DNA of 64,000 bases. Origin: Veillonella sp. 3891 (lineage in GTDB: Bacteria; Bacillota; Negativicutes; Veillonellales; Veillonellaceae). The translations under genes and the position numbers were made by a program. The notes below the pieces were generated by a model. It searched no databases and was not told the DNA's origin. It worked only from the letters and a program-made list of their open reading frames with translations. Every line of letters starts with the position of its first letter. The first letter of the stretch is position 1. Below are positions 46,041-55,254 of the stretch, one piece after another. The DNA is taken from the NCBI RefSeq assembly GCF_003992315.1, contig NZ_RQVE01000006.1, positions 48,530 to 112,529 of the forward strand, in the 5' to 3' direction.

Positions 46041-49000
46041 ATGATGGAAATGAGTACCATTGCAAAACAACATGAGGAACAGCGCCATTTGGAAGCAAAT
46101 GGTTTGTATAGTTCCCAATTTGAAAAAGATGCGTGCGGTATGGGATTTGTGGTGAATATTAAAGGTAAAAAATCCCACGATATTATCGATGACGGCTTGC
46201 GTATTCTTGAGCGTTTGGAACACCGTGGCGGTGCTGGCGCCGATAAGGATACGGGCGATGGAGCAGGTATCTTAGTACAAATTCCACATGACTTCTTCCG
46301 CCGTGAGTGCGAAGTGTTGGGCATCCATTTACCACCTGCTGGCGACTACGGTGTGGGCATGGTTTTTGCTCACAAGTATGAAACGTTACGAAATGAGCAA
46401 AAGCGCATTCTAGAAGAGGTCGTTCGTGAGGAAGGTCAAATTGTATTAGGCTGGCGTGAAGTGCCGGTAGATTCTACGGCAGTCGGTCATGAGGCGGCTT
46501 TGATTCGTCCTTGGATGATCCAAATCCTCATTGGTAAAGGTCCAGATGTGACAAACCAAGAGGAGTTTGAACGCAAATTATATATGATTCGTAAAATTGC
46601 AGAAAAACGTATCGTCCCATTGAGCAAAGAAATGAGTAGCGATTTCTACATTGCATCCTTGTCTTCTAAAACCATCGTTTACAAAGGTATGTTGACACCA
46701 GTGCAATTAAGAAACTTTTACCTAGACTTGAACGATTTAGATTTCACCTCTGCTTTGGCAATGGTCCATTCTCGTTTCAGTACGAATACATTCCCAAGCT
46801 GGGCACGGGCCCATCCTAACCGTTACTTAGTACATAATGGGGAAATCAACACGATCCGTGGTAATGTAAACTGGATCAATGCTCGTGAAGGAAAAGCAGA
46901 ATCTCCATTGTTCCCAGATATTAAAAAAGTATTCCCTGTTGTTGACGATACAGGGTCTGACTCTGCTATGTTTGATAATACCCTTGAATTCTTGCATATG
47001 ACAGGCCGTAGTTTGCCACACGCCATCATGATGATGATTCCAGAACCGTGGGAACGCAATACTTTGATGAGCCAAGAAAAACATGACTTCTACGAGTTCA
47101 ATAGTTTCATGATGGAACCATGGGATGGTCCAGCGGCAATGGGCTTTACCGATGGTACTGTTATCGGTGGTGTCTTGGACAGAAATGGCTTACGTCCTGC
47201 ACGTTATTATGTGACTGCTGACGATCGTGTGATTATGGCATCTGAAGTAGGCGTAGTGAACGAAGCGGACGATATGATTCGTGCTAAAGGTCGTTTAGAG
47301 CCAGGTAAAATGCTTTTAATCGACACAGAAGAAGGTCGTATCATTTCTGATGAAGAGATCAAACACCGTGTGGCTACAGAACTTCCTTATAACGAATGGG
47401 TAAAAGAGCATGTCATTCATTTATCGGAAATTCAACAAGCTACGGAAGATAGTATCCCAGAAGTAGGAGACTTGTTCATGCAACAACAAGTATTCGGCTA
47501 TACTCAAGAAGATTTGGTGCGCATGATTATCCCTATGGCGAAAGATGGAAAAGATCCAGTAGGCTCCATGGGTGCCGATGCACCGCTTGCAATCTTGTCT
47601 GACAAACCGCAAATGTTGTACTCCTATTTTAAACAACTATTTGCGCAAGTAACGAATCCACCAATCGACGCCATCCGCGAAGAAATGGTGACTTCTACAC
47701 GAGTGATGCTTGGTAATAGCGGCAACTTGACGGACCCTAATAAAGTAGGCACCTATGCTGTATCTATGCGAACTCCAATTATGACAAATCAAGAATTGGC
47801 AAGTATTAAACAATTAGACTGCCGTCGCATGAAATCGGTGACCTTGTCCATCTTGTTTGACCCTGCCAAAGGTGCGGAAGGCATGAAAGAAGCCTTAGAC
47901 CGTTTGTGCAAAGATGCAGAGGAAGCAGCTCGTACTGACCAAAATGTGTTAATCTTATCTGACCGTGGCGTGGATGAACACCATGCGCCAATCCCTGCTT
48001 TATTAGCAGTGGCAGCGGTGCACAATCACTTGATTAACACCGTATTGCGCACAGAAATGGGCTTAATTTTGGAATCTGGTGAACCTCGTGAAGTGCATCA
48101 TTTCTGTACTTTATTAGGCTATGGTGTAACAGCCATCAATCCGTATGTGGCGTTAGCAACGGTTCGTGAGCTACAAGCCACAAACCGCTTGGGTAACCTC
48201 ACACCAGAGGAAGCAGAAGCCAATTACATCAAGGCCTCAGTGTCGGGCATTATGAAAGTTATGTCGAAAATGGGGATCTCCACTGTACGCAGTTACCATG
48301 GAGCGCAAATCTTCGAGGCATTGGGCTTGAATACAAACTTTATTAGTACCTATTTCCCGAACACGCCAACACGTATTGGCGGTATCGGCTTAGGTGGCGT
48401 AGCTCATGAAACGTTGGAACGATTCCAACGAGCTTTCAGAGAAGATGTGAAAGTCCTAGAACCAGGCGGTTGGTATGGCCCTATGAAAGATGGGGAAGAG
48501 CATTTATTTAATCCAGATACGATTAAGTTGTTGCAAACATCCTTGATTGAAGGGGATTATAATACGTACAAAGAATACTCCAAAATGATTCGCAATGATT
48601 ACCATGTGACCTTACGGAGCTTGATGGAATTAAACTTCCCTGTAGGTGGCGGTATTCCTGTAGAAGAAGTAGAACCAGTGGAAGACATTGTGAAGCGCTT
48701 TAAAGCAGGCGCTATGAGTTATGGCGCCATCAGTAAAGAGGCTCATGAAACTATTGCCATCGCTATGAATCGCTTAGGATCTACATCGAATTCTGGGGAA
48801 GGTGGCGAAGATACAAGTCGTTTTGTCCTCGATGCTAATGGAGATAATCGAAATAGTGAAGTAAAACAAATTGCATCTGGTCGTTTTGGGGTAACTACGA
48901 ATTATTTGGTCCATGCGAAAGAGTTGCAAATCAAGTGTGCCCAAGGGGCGAAACCAGGTGAAGGTGGCCAATTGCCAGGCAAAAAGGTATATCCAGAGAT

Positions 49001-50627
49001 TGGTAAAGCCCGTCACTCCACACCAGGGGTAGAGCTTGTATCCCCTCCACCACATCACGATATTTATTCTATCGAAGATTTGGCAGAATTGATTTATGAC
49101 TTGAAATGCGTGAACCCAAGTGCAGCGATCTCTGTGAAATTGACTTCAGAAGCTGGAGTAGGTACCATTGCTGCAGGGGTAGCCAAAGCGAAAGCAGATA
49201 GTATCCTCATCTCTGGTTATGATGGTGGTACTGGCGCTGCAGGTCGTACATCTGTTAAACATGCGGGCGTGCCATGGGAATTGGGGCTTTCAGAAACGCA
49301 TCAAACCTTGATGTTGAATCGTTTGCGTGACCGTGTACAACTGGAAGTAGATAGTAAGCTCATGACTGGTTATGATGTGGCTATCGCAGCCTTGCTAGGG
49401 GCAGAATTATTCGGATTTGGTACCTTGCCATTAGTGGCAGTAGGCTGTCGTATGGCACGGGTTTGCCATATGAATACATGTCCGTACGGCGTGGCAACAC
49501 AGGATGAAAAATTGCGTGCTAAATTCACAGGCAAACCAGAATATGTGGAAAACTTGATGAAATTCATCGCCCAAGAATTGCGTGAGATCATGGCTCGTTT
49601 AGGTATCCGTAGCGTTCGTGAGTTAGTAGGTCGTATCGATTTAGTGCGCCAACGCTCCCAAGACGATAATTTCAAATTGTCTCGTGTGGACTTGAAACGA
49701 ATCTTGTTCAAACCATACACAGATGCTTCTGTAGGACATTTGCATAGCATTGATCAAGACCATGAATTGGAACGCACCTTGGATATGAAAAAATTACTTC
49801 GCATGTGCCGTCCTGCCTTGGATGATCAAAAACCAATTCGTGCCAAATTGGCTATCAGCAATGTGAATCGTGTAGTAGGCACCTTGGTCGGTGGCGAAGT
49901 GGTTCGTCGTTATGGCGAAGCGGGCTTGCCAGAGAATACCATTAAATTGAACTTCGTTGGTTCTGCAGGTCAAAGTTTCGGTGCTTTCATTCCGAACGGT
50001 ATGACCTTAGAACTCGAAGGTGATGCCAACGATTACCTTGGTAAAGGTTTGTCCGGCGGTACAATTATTGCATACCCTCCAAAAGCAGCTACCTATGAAG
50101 CGCATGAAAATATCTTAATCGGCAATGTGGCATTCTATGGTGCTACTTCTGGTACGGCGTATATCAATGGCGTGGCAGGGGAACGCTTCTGCGTTCGTAA
50201 CAGTGGTATTACTGCTGTCGTAGAAGGTGTGGGCGATCACGGTTGCGAATACATGACAGGTGGTGAAGTTCTCGTCCTTGGTCGTGTGGGCCGTAACTTC
50301 GGTGCTGGCATGTCCGGTGGCTATGCGTACGTGCTTGACCTAGATGGACGCTATTGTAACACGGGACTTGTGGAACTTCGTAAAACTAGTGAAAGTGACC
50401 TAGTACGGATTCATGAGTTAGTACAACAACATGTATTACATACGAACTCTAAACAAGGTCGTCATATGTTAGAAAACTGGGTACTGTATAAAGATCGCTT
50501 TACGAAAATCGTGCCAACAGCCTACGAAGAAATGCAACAAAGCATTGCTCACTTCCAAGGTGAAGGTATGGCATTAGAAGACGCGCAGTTAGCAGCATTT
50601 AAAGCGAAATATATGAGTGGAAAATAA
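46041..50627 (+). CDS. gltB: Glutamate synthase large subunit
   Basis: A 1528-residue glutamate synthase. After a short propeptide, the N-terminal Ntn glutaminase domain begins at Cys32 ('DACGMGFV'). The FMN/2-oxoglutarate domain has the [3Fe-4S] cysteines in 'CRMARVCHMNTCPYGVA'. The C-terminal domain is the GXGXG beta-helix ('GANDYLGKGLSGGTI' type). I chose the ATG at 46041, after CAGGAGGAG; an in-frame ATG at 45903 adds 46 unlike residues and has no ribosome site. The small subunit gene gltD is not adjacent: the next gene is on the other strand. It may pair with a distant GltD or use ferredoxin. Confidence 0.93.
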   Translation: MMEMSTIAKQHEEQRHLEANGLYSSQFEKDACGMGFVVNIKGKKSHDIIDDGLRILERLEHRGGAGADKDTGDGAGILVQIPHDFFRRECEVLGIHLPPAGDYGVGMVFAHKYETLRNEQKRILEEVVREEGQIVLGWREVPVDSTAVGHEAALIRPWMIQILIGKGPDVTNQEEFERKLYMIRKIAEKRIVPLSKEMSSDFYIASLSSKTIVYKGMLTPVQLRNFYLDLNDLDFTSALAMVHSRFSTNTFPSWARAHPNRYLVHNGEINTIRGNVNWINAREGKAESPLFPDIKKVFPVVDDTGSDSAMFDNTLEFLHMTGRSLPHAIMMMIPEPWERNTLMSQEKHDFYEFNSFMMEPWDGPAAMGFTDGTVIGGVLDRNGLRPARYYVTADDRVIMASEVGVVNEADDMIRAKGRLEPGKMLLIDTEEGRIISDEEIKHRVATELPYNEWVKEHVIHLSEIQQATEDSIPEVGDLFMQQQVFGYTQEDLVRMIIPMAKDGKDPVGSMGADAPLAILSDKPQMLYSYFKQLFAQVTNPPIDAIREEMVTSTRVMLGNSGNLTDPNKVGTYAVSMRTPIMTNQELASIKQLDCRRMKSVTLSILFDPAKGAEGMKEALDRLCKDAEEAARTDQNVLILSDRGVDEHHAPIPALLAVAAVHNHLINTVLRTEMGLILESGEPREVHHFCTLLGYGVTAINPYVALATVRELQATNRLGNLTPEEAEANYIKASVSGIMKVMSKMGISTVRSYHGAQIFEALGLNTNFISTYFPNTPTRIGGIGLGGVAHETLERFQRAFREDVKVLEPGGWYGPMKDGEEHLFNPDTIKLLQTSLIEGDYNTYKEYSKMIRNDYHVTLRSLMELNFPVGGGIPVEEVEPVEDIVKRFKAGAMSYGAISKEAHETIAIAMNRLGSTSNSGEGGEDTSRFVLDANGDNRNSEVKQIASGRFGVTTNYLVHAKELQIKCAQGAKPGEGGQLPGKKVYPEIGKARHSTPGVELVSPPPHHDIYSIEDLAELIYDLKCVNPSAAISVKLTSEAGVGTIAAGVAKAKADSILISGYDGGTGAAGRTSVKHAGVPWELGLSETHQTLMLNRLRDRVQLEVDSKLMTGYDVAIAALLGAELFGFGTLPLVAVGCRMARVCHMNTCPYGVATQDEKLRAKFTGKPEYVENLMKFIAQELREIMARLGIRSVRELVGRIDLVRQRSQDDNFKLSRVDLKRILFKPYTDASVGHLHSIDQDHELERTLDMKKLLRMCRPALDDQKPIRAKLAISNVNRVVGTLVGGEVVRRYGEAGLPENTIKLNFVGSAGQSFGAFIPNGMTLELEGDANDYLGKGLSGGTIIAYPPKAATYEAHENILIGNVAFYGATSGTAYINGVAGERFCVRNSGITAVVEGVGDHGCEYMTGGEVLVLGRVGRNFGAGMSGGYAYVLDLDGRYCNTGLVELRKTSESDLVRIHELVQQHVLHTNSKQGRHMLENWVLYKDRFTKIVPTAYEEMQQSIAHFQGEGMALEDAQLAAFKAKYMSGK

Positions 50628-50675
50628 TCTATCTCGGAGATAGTTAGTAGCTATACCCTAGTTGAATTAGAATAT

Positions 50676-50717
50676 AAAAAGGAATGGAACTGATGATTCA
50701 GATCCATTCCTTTTTTG
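50676..50717 (+). terminator. Terminator of gltB
   Basis: AAAAAGGAATGGA (50676-50688) pairs with TCCATTCCTTTTT (50703-50715), with the T-run continuing. Confidence 0.85.
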
Positions 50718-50763
50718 CGTAGATGCCATACTAATATGATTTTATGTATATATAGCGAAACAG

Positions 50764-50786
50764 AAAAGGCTCCATAGGAGCCTTTT
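50764..50786 (-). terminator. Terminator of the ispE-GntR unit
   Basis: A perfect 10-bp stem AAAAGGCTCC/GGAGCCTTTT with an ATA loop, 16 bases past the GntR stop codon on the minus strand, with a T-run in that direction. Confidence 0.8.
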
Positions 50787-50801
50787 CTATATAGTATGTA
50801 A

Positions 50802-51491
50802 TTATTCCTCATGTCCTTTGAGCTTCATACCAGCAAGTAATGTTTTTTCAGACTCTTCCATGTGGATACGAGCAATATGGCGAGCTCGTTCTACATCGCG
50901 ATCGGAAATAGCCTCCACTAGTTGACGATGTTCATCCCAAGTCTTCGCAAGGCGACCTGTTTGGCTCATGGATAAGGTACGGAAGCGCAAAGTTTGCTCC
51001 CGTAGATTGTGAATCATTTCTACAAGACGATCATTACGAGATGCTTTATAAAGAATTTCGTGGAATAGAATATCGGCTTGTACGACTTTGTCTAAATTAT
51101 TTTCGTTCATGTAGTTGCCGATTTCTACAAGATGTTGCTCTAAGGCCTCGATTTCTTCATTCGTAATACGTTCTGCAGCTAGTTCTGCGGCGAGTTCTTC
51201 CAAGATAGAACGAAGTTCAAACACTTCTGTTACATCTTTCAAACTCATATCTGCCACATAGGTGCCACGGCGAGGAATCATCACCACGAGACCTTCTTGT
51301 TCTAAAATGCGGATAGCTTCACGAATAGGAGTACGGCTCACACCGAGCTCCTCTGCAAGAGGAATCTCCATTAGGCGTTCACCTGGTGGCAACAGACCGT
51401 CACGAATAGCTTGGCGTAACGCATCGCTAACAATCTCACGAAGTGGTTTGTACGCATCTAAACGGATGGGTTGTAAACGTGGTGCATTCAT
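50802..51491 (-). CDS. GntR-family regulator with FCD domain
   Basis: A 229-residue transcription factor of the FadR subfamily. The N-terminal winged helix (about 12-75) has 'LREIVSDALRQAIRDGLLPPGERLMEIPLAEELGVSRTPIREAIRILEQEGLV', a textbook GntR pattern. The C-terminal all-helical FCD domain (about 85-215) contains 'FELRSILEELAAELAAE' and the metal-site histidines in 'DILFHEILY' and 'DEHRQLVEAI'. Its start overlaps the end of ispE by four bases, so the two are co-translated. The effector (often a small organic acid) is unknown. Confidence 0.93.
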   Translation of the reverse strand: MNAPRLQPIRLDAYKPLREIVSDALRQAIRDGLLPPGERLMEIPLAEELGVSRTPIREAIRILEQEGLVVMIPRRGTYVADMSLKDVTEVFELRSILEELAAELAAERITNEEIEALEQHLVEIGNYMNENNLDKVVQADILFHEILYKASRNDRLVEMIHNLREQTLRFRTLSMSQTGRLAKTWDEHRQLVEAISDRDVERARHIARIHMEESEKTLLAGMKLKGHEE

Positions 51492-52372
51492 CGTAGGGCC
51501 TCCTCATCATGTGTTTTCGTAATTAGTGAAAGCCAGTTGTGACCAGCTTGTTTGATTTCTTCTTGTAATCGAATTGCATCCAGTGCTTTTTCCAATAGAA
51601 CCACCATAGTAGGACCGCTACCAGTCATAATGGTAGGGAATCCACGGTCTAAGAAGAATTGTTTGCATGCTACAAGCTCTGGATGGATAGGGAAAATTAA
51701 TTCTTCAAAGGTATTGTCACTAGCTATGAAAGCCTGACGAAAGTCTTTGGCTTTCATATGTGTGGTAACAGTATCCATAGTGTCTGAAGTGACACGAGAA
51801 GCGCCCTTGAATCTTCCATAGGCTTCAGCAGTGGAAATGCTTACTTCTGGTTTTACGATTAATAACCATTGAGCGCTGCTAGTTGGTAAAGTTTCTAAAA
51901 GTTCACCTCGACCAGTACCACGGGCAGTACCGCCTTTCAGTAAGAAAGGTACGTCAGAACCGAGTTTAGAAGCCATGGTCATTAGTTCCTCATCGGTTAA
52001 GCGAAGGTCCCAAAATTTGTTAAGACCTAGTAGCATAGCTGCACCGTCACCACTGCCACCGCCCATGCCAGCACAAGGAGGAACTCGTTTTAACAAATGA
52101 ATGGCAGCCCCTTGCGTGCAACCCGTATAGTCTTGGACCATACGAAGGGCTTTCATAGCAATGTTGCTTTCTGTATAAGGGATTAATTGTGCCATATAAT
52201 AGGGCAGTTCAGGCGCATCGCCAGAGAACACCACAGAATGGTGGCGCGCGAAATAGAGGGAATCCCCTAGGAAAATAGATTGAAAAATTGTATCTATATT
52301 GTGGTACCCGTCATCACGTTTGCCCGTGATAGCAAGGCCCACATTGATTTTACTAAAAGCTCGTTGTTCCAT
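51488..52372 (-). CDS. ispE: 4-diphosphocytidyl-2-C-methyl-D-erythritol kinase
   Basis: A 294-residue GHMP kinase of the MEP isoprenoid pathway that phosphorylates CDP-methylerythritol. 'FSKINVGLAITGKRDDGYHNIDTIF' at the N-terminus, the ATP loop 'PPCAGMGGGSGDGAAML' and 'GSGPTMVVLLE' near the C-terminus are typical of IspE. It is the first gene of a two-gene unit with the GntR regulator. AGGTGA-type ribosome site on the minus strand. Confidence 0.95.
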   Translation of the reverse strand: MEQRAFSKINVGLAITGKRDDGYHNIDTIFQSIFLGDSLYFARHHSVVFSGDAPELPYYMAQLIPYTESNIAMKALRMVQDYTGCTQGAAIHLLKRVPPCAGMGGGSGDGAAMLLGLNKFWDLRLTDEELMTMASKLGSDVPFLLKGGTARGTGRGELLETLPTSSAQWLLIVKPEVSISTAEAYGRFKGASRVTSDTMDTVTTHMKAKDFRQAFIASDNTFEELIFPIHPELVACKQFFLDRGFPTIMTGSGPTMVVLLEKALDAIRLQEEIKQAGHNWLSLITKTHDEEALR

Positions 52373-52515
52373 AAGATAGTCACCTCAGTGAAGTCATCAA
52401 AATGTTTGCATGTGTTTTTTATTATACCATATATTACGGGTGAAAATCCTTGTGAGTTGAAATAGCTTTAGTTTATGACTAACCATTGAGAGGATATTAG
52501 TTTAATAGATAAATT

Positions 52516-52557
52516 AAAAGAGCACCAATTTAGCCAATCGCTTTTTGGTTCTCTTTT
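52516..52557. terminator. Bidirectional terminator between divergent ispE and the Rpn gene
   Basis: AAAAGAG and ACCAA (52516-52522, 52524-52528) pair with TTGGT and CTCTTTT (52545-52549, 52551-52557), with one mismatch and T-runs in both directions. No gene ends here on either strand. The rest of the 52373-52708 gap shows nothing recognisable. Confidence 0.6.
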
Positions 52558-52708
52558 GTGTTTTTTATCTACTCAATAGTGAATGTTGACTGTTAGGAGT
52601 GTAAAAAAGGGTTTAATTATTTTTATATGGAATACTTTCACTAGACAGTAAGGCTGCGCTATTACTGGATAGAACTGTATGGTATAATTTAAGAAAGGAA
52701 GGAATTCC

Positions 52709-53548
52709 ATGTACATTAAGTCATTTGATGAATTGACGTTCCAAGATAATTTTATCTTTCAGAAGGTGATGTTAAAGAAACATATTTGTAAGGCTGTGTT
52801 AGAACGGTTGTTAGACATTTCGATTAAGGATATTGTGTATATCCATGAAGAGAAGAATCTAGATGTCCGATGGGATACTAAAAGTGTGCGTCTTGATGTG
52901 TTTGTGAATGATGATAAAGGAACGGTATTCAATATTGAAATGCAAACTAGCAAGGATATGGAAGAACTTGTCAAACGGACACGGTTTTATCAAAGTATTT
53001 TAGATATGTATCATATTCAAAAAGGCCAAAAATATACCACACTGAACGATTCGTATATTATTTTTATTTGTACATTCCCCGTGTTTACGGGCAATCGTCA
53101 TAAGTATACGTTTAAAAACGTTTGTATCGAAGATCATGACATTGCCTTGAATGATGGTGCAACCAAGTTATTTTTGAGTACAAAGGGAACTCAAAATGAT
53201 GTGTCAAAACCGTTGCAAGCGTTTTTAGATTACATTGATGGGGAGGAAGCAACAGATGAGTTGCTAAGAGATATTGACGATGCTGTGTATGAAGTTAAGC
53301 ATTGTGAAGCGTGGAAGGAGGAATACGTGATGCTATCCATGGATCATTATAAATATTGGAAAGAAGGCATGGCTGAGGGCATTGCGGAAGGTCTTGCTCA
53401 AGGTAAAGCTGAAGGTAAAAGTGAAGGTAAAATTGAAGTTGTTATTCAGATGTTACGTAAGCAATTATCCTTAGAAATGATTGCAGAGGTTACTAACTTT
53501 ACAGTAGAAGACGTAAGAAAGATTGCCGAAGAGCATGCGTTGATGTAG
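52709..53548 (+). CDS. Rpn-family recombination-promoting nuclease / PD-(D/E)XK transposase-like protein
   Basis: A 279-residue protein of the 'PD-(D/E)XK nuclease family transposase' group. The opening 'LTFQDNFIFQKVM' and the core 'RLDVFVNDDKGTVFNIEMQ' (Asp63, Glu77-x-Gln79) are the family marks; the usual final Lys is Gln. 'RTRFYQSILD' follows. The C-terminal part (about 218-250) has an 'EG' repeat ('AEGIAEGLAQGKAEGKSEGK'), often seen in this family. Such proteins are often multicopy and poorly understood; relatives promote RecA-independent recombination. GAAAGGAAGGAATT precedes the ATG. The gene stands alone. Confidence 0.82.
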   Translation: MYIKSFDELTFQDNFIFQKVMLKKHICKAVLERLLDISIKDIVYIHEEKNLDVRWDTKSVRLDVFVNDDKGTVFNIEMQTSKDMEELVKRTRFYQSILDMYHIQKGQKYTTLNDSYIIFICTFPVFTGNRHKYTFKNVCIEDHDIALNDGATKLFLSTKGTQNDVSKPLQAFLDYIDGEEATDELLRDIDDAVYEVKHCEAWKEEYVMLSMDHYKYWKEGMAEGIAEGLAQGKAEGKSEGKIEVVIQMLRKQLSLEMIAEVTNFTVEDVRKIAEEHALM

Positions 53549-53609
53549 TTGAGTTGTATACGTATATGGTATTCTATTGTGTAGCGGCAAGTGGAAAGGA
53601 AGTGATTGT

Positions 53610-54107
53610 ATGACTGATGAAGAGTATATGCGTGAAGCTTTGGTAGAGGCACGTAAAGCCTATGACATGGGGGAGATTCCTATTGGTGCTGTATTAGTGC
53701 ATGAAGGCCAAATTATTAGTCGTCATCACAACCGTCGTGAGGTTGACCATGATGCGACGGCACATGCAGAGGTCCTTGCCATCCGTGAGGCAAATGCTAT
53801 GCTTGAAAGGTGGCGGTTGACCGGTTGCACGCTTTATGTTACCATAGAGCCGTGCCCTATGTGTGCTGGTGCTATTATTAACAGTCGCATTGATCGTGTT
53901 GTCTATGGCAGTAGCGATTATAAGGGTGGTGCGGTAGAATCTTTGTTTAATGTACTTTCACATCCGAATTTAAACCATGAACCACAGGTCTTGGCGGGTG
54001 TATTGCAAGACGAATGCAGTCAAATTATGAAAGATTTTTTCAAAGAACGCCGACGTATACGGAGAGGTACTCAAGTGGCTGAAGAGTCCGCACTCGAAAT
54101 GCGGTAG
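53610..54107 (+). CDS. tadA: tRNA-specific adenosine deaminase
   Basis: A 165-residue zinc deaminase that converts A34 to inosine in tRNA-Arg(ACG). 'TAHAEVLAI' (zinc His and catalytic Glu) and 'EPCPMCAGAI' (zinc cysteines) are intact. GGAAAGGAAG precedes the ATG at 53610; an in-frame ATG at 53577 has no ribosome site. Oddly, the reading frame has no stop before a tRNA-Ser gene: the last 15 codons plus the stop (54060-54107) are read through the 5' half of that tRNA. The enzyme core ends near 'FFKERRRIR', so the tail is an extension. Confidence 0.93.
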   Translation: MTDEEYMREALVEARKAYDMGEIPIGAVLVHEGQIISRHHNRREVDHDATAHAEVLAIREANAMLERWRLTGCTLYVTIEPCPMCAGAIINSRIDRVVYGSSDYKGGAVESLFNVLSHPNLNHEPQVLAGVLQDECSQIMKDFFKERRRIRRGTQVAEESALEMR

Positions 54108-54151
54108 GTCAGGAAACTGGCGCGGGGGTTCAAATCCCCCTCTCTCCGCCA
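54061..54151 (+). tRNA. tRNA-Ser (anticodon CGA)
   Basis: A 91-base class II tRNA including an encoded CCA. The acceptor GGAGAGG (54061-54067) pairs with TCTCTCC (54141-54147), with G as discriminator. The anticodon stem CCGCA/TGCGG encloses the loop CTCGAAA, giving anticodon CGA for UCG codons. A long variable arm and a T-arm with GTTCAAATC are present. Its first 47 bases overlap the 3' end of tadA on the same strand. Confidence 0.95.
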
Positions 54152-54155
54152 AAGT

Positions 54156-54188
54156 AAGGGCTGTATCAGTAGATGCAGCCCTTTTTTA
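54156..54188 (+). terminator. Terminator after tRNA-Ser
   Basis: AGGGCTG pairs with CAGCCCT around an inner ATC/GAT stem, followed by six T. Confidence 0.85.
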
Positions 54189-54212
54189 CTAAATTGTTAT
54201 CGGAGGTATATC

Positions 54213-55055
54213 ATGGAAGTGTATTATTCCCCTCTACAAGAGGTTAATCAAGAATTAATCCATAAACGATTAGATTTTTTGTTGCGCAAAATTGGCTTTG
54301 ATGAAATTGGTTGCGATGGTAAACGAGTGGCGTTACTTCGCAATGATTTGCACAGTGACTATGCGGCTTATGAAACGGTAGTGGCTTATATGAAAGGACG
54401 CATCGAATCCGAAGGTGGCACGGTGGTCTATGTAGATGAGCCTAGCAATAATTCTCGTGAGGTTATCATCCCTGATGGGGAATCTGTGAAAGTAGCCTAT
54501 ATTGATGAACGCATTGCTACTAGTGATGTGATGATTTCCGTGAATCATATTAAAGCGAATGAGTACAGTGGATTCTCTGGTGCTGTGAACAATACAGGCT
54601 GGTATTCTGCAAGCTTAGAAGGTCGTCGTGAGTTAGTGGCATTAACAGGTACTGAACACCATAAAGCAGTGGCCGAGTATGCAGCAGCTGCTACAAGAAA
54701 TCGTCAACGTTTTCACGTAGGGGTAGCGATGGACGTTGTGGCTGATTATGTGAACCAAGATAAGCTGAAAGAGGCAGGCGCTACCAATGAAATCGTAGGT
54801 AACTTAGGCATCGTCGTATCCTATGATATGGTGGCTATGGATGAAGCGTTGGGTGATATTATTACTCAAGCCACACCAGTAGAAAATGGTGTATTAAGCA
54901 CAGTGGAAAAACGCACTTGGGATTATTTCAAAGATATTTCCCCAAACAGCGAATGGCAAGCCATCTTACTTCGTGCAGACCGTATGGGACTCGGTACACG
55001 CTCCTATGCCCTAGTGAAAGATGAAGAGCTAATCTTCTATGGTGAAAAAATTTAA
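54213..55055 (+). CDS. DUF362-like protein (tentative)
   Basis: A 280-residue protein. 'SDVMISVNHIKANEYSGFSGAVNNTGW' and 'EIVGNLGIVVSYDMVAMDEALGDII' are similar in layout to DUF362 proteins, which are often found with ferredoxin-like domains; no cysteine cluster is present here. There is no signal peptide. ATCGGAGG precedes the ATG. It follows the tRNA terminator and ends before two tandem terminators, so it is probably a single unit, but its own promoter would have to lie in the 60 bases after the tRNA. Function unknown. Confidence 0.55.
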   Translation: MEVYYSPLQEVNQELIHKRLDFLLRKIGFDEIGCDGKRVALLRNDLHSDYAAYETVVAYMKGRIESEGGTVVYVDEPSNNSREVIIPDGESVKVAYIDERIATSDVMISVNHIKANEYSGFSGAVNNTGWYSASLEGRRELVALTGTEHHKAVAEYAAAATRNRQRFHVGVAMDVVADYVNQDKLKEAGATNEIVGNLGIVVSYDMVAMDEALGDIITQATPVENGVLSTVEKRTWDYFKDISPNSEWQAILLRADRMGLGTRSYALVKDEELIFYGEKI

Positions 55056-55114
55056 TAGAACATAGATAGATACACTGTTTTACTAAATTGTAGAAACTGG
55101 TGTATCTGATGCAA

Positions 55115-55169
55115 AAAAATCTCTAGTTTAAGCGAGTGCGTAAGCATAGCTTTGACTAGAGATTTTTGT
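55115..55169 (+). terminator. Terminator after the DUF362-like gene
   Basis: AAAAATCTCTAGT (55115-55127) pairs with ACTAGAGATTTTT (55155-55167). Confidence 0.75.
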
Positions 55170-55192
55170 GTATTTAATTTGTATTGCTGGAC

Positions 55193-55220
55193 ACTGCTCA
55201 TTGGACTGAGCAGTTCTTTT
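55193..55220 (+). terminator. Second tandem terminator
   Basis: ACTGCTCA (55193-55200) pairs with TGAGCAGT (55207-55214), followed by TCTTTT. Confidence 0.7.
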
Positions 55221-55254
55221 CTATTTTGCAATATGGAGGACTAAATGTAACTTA

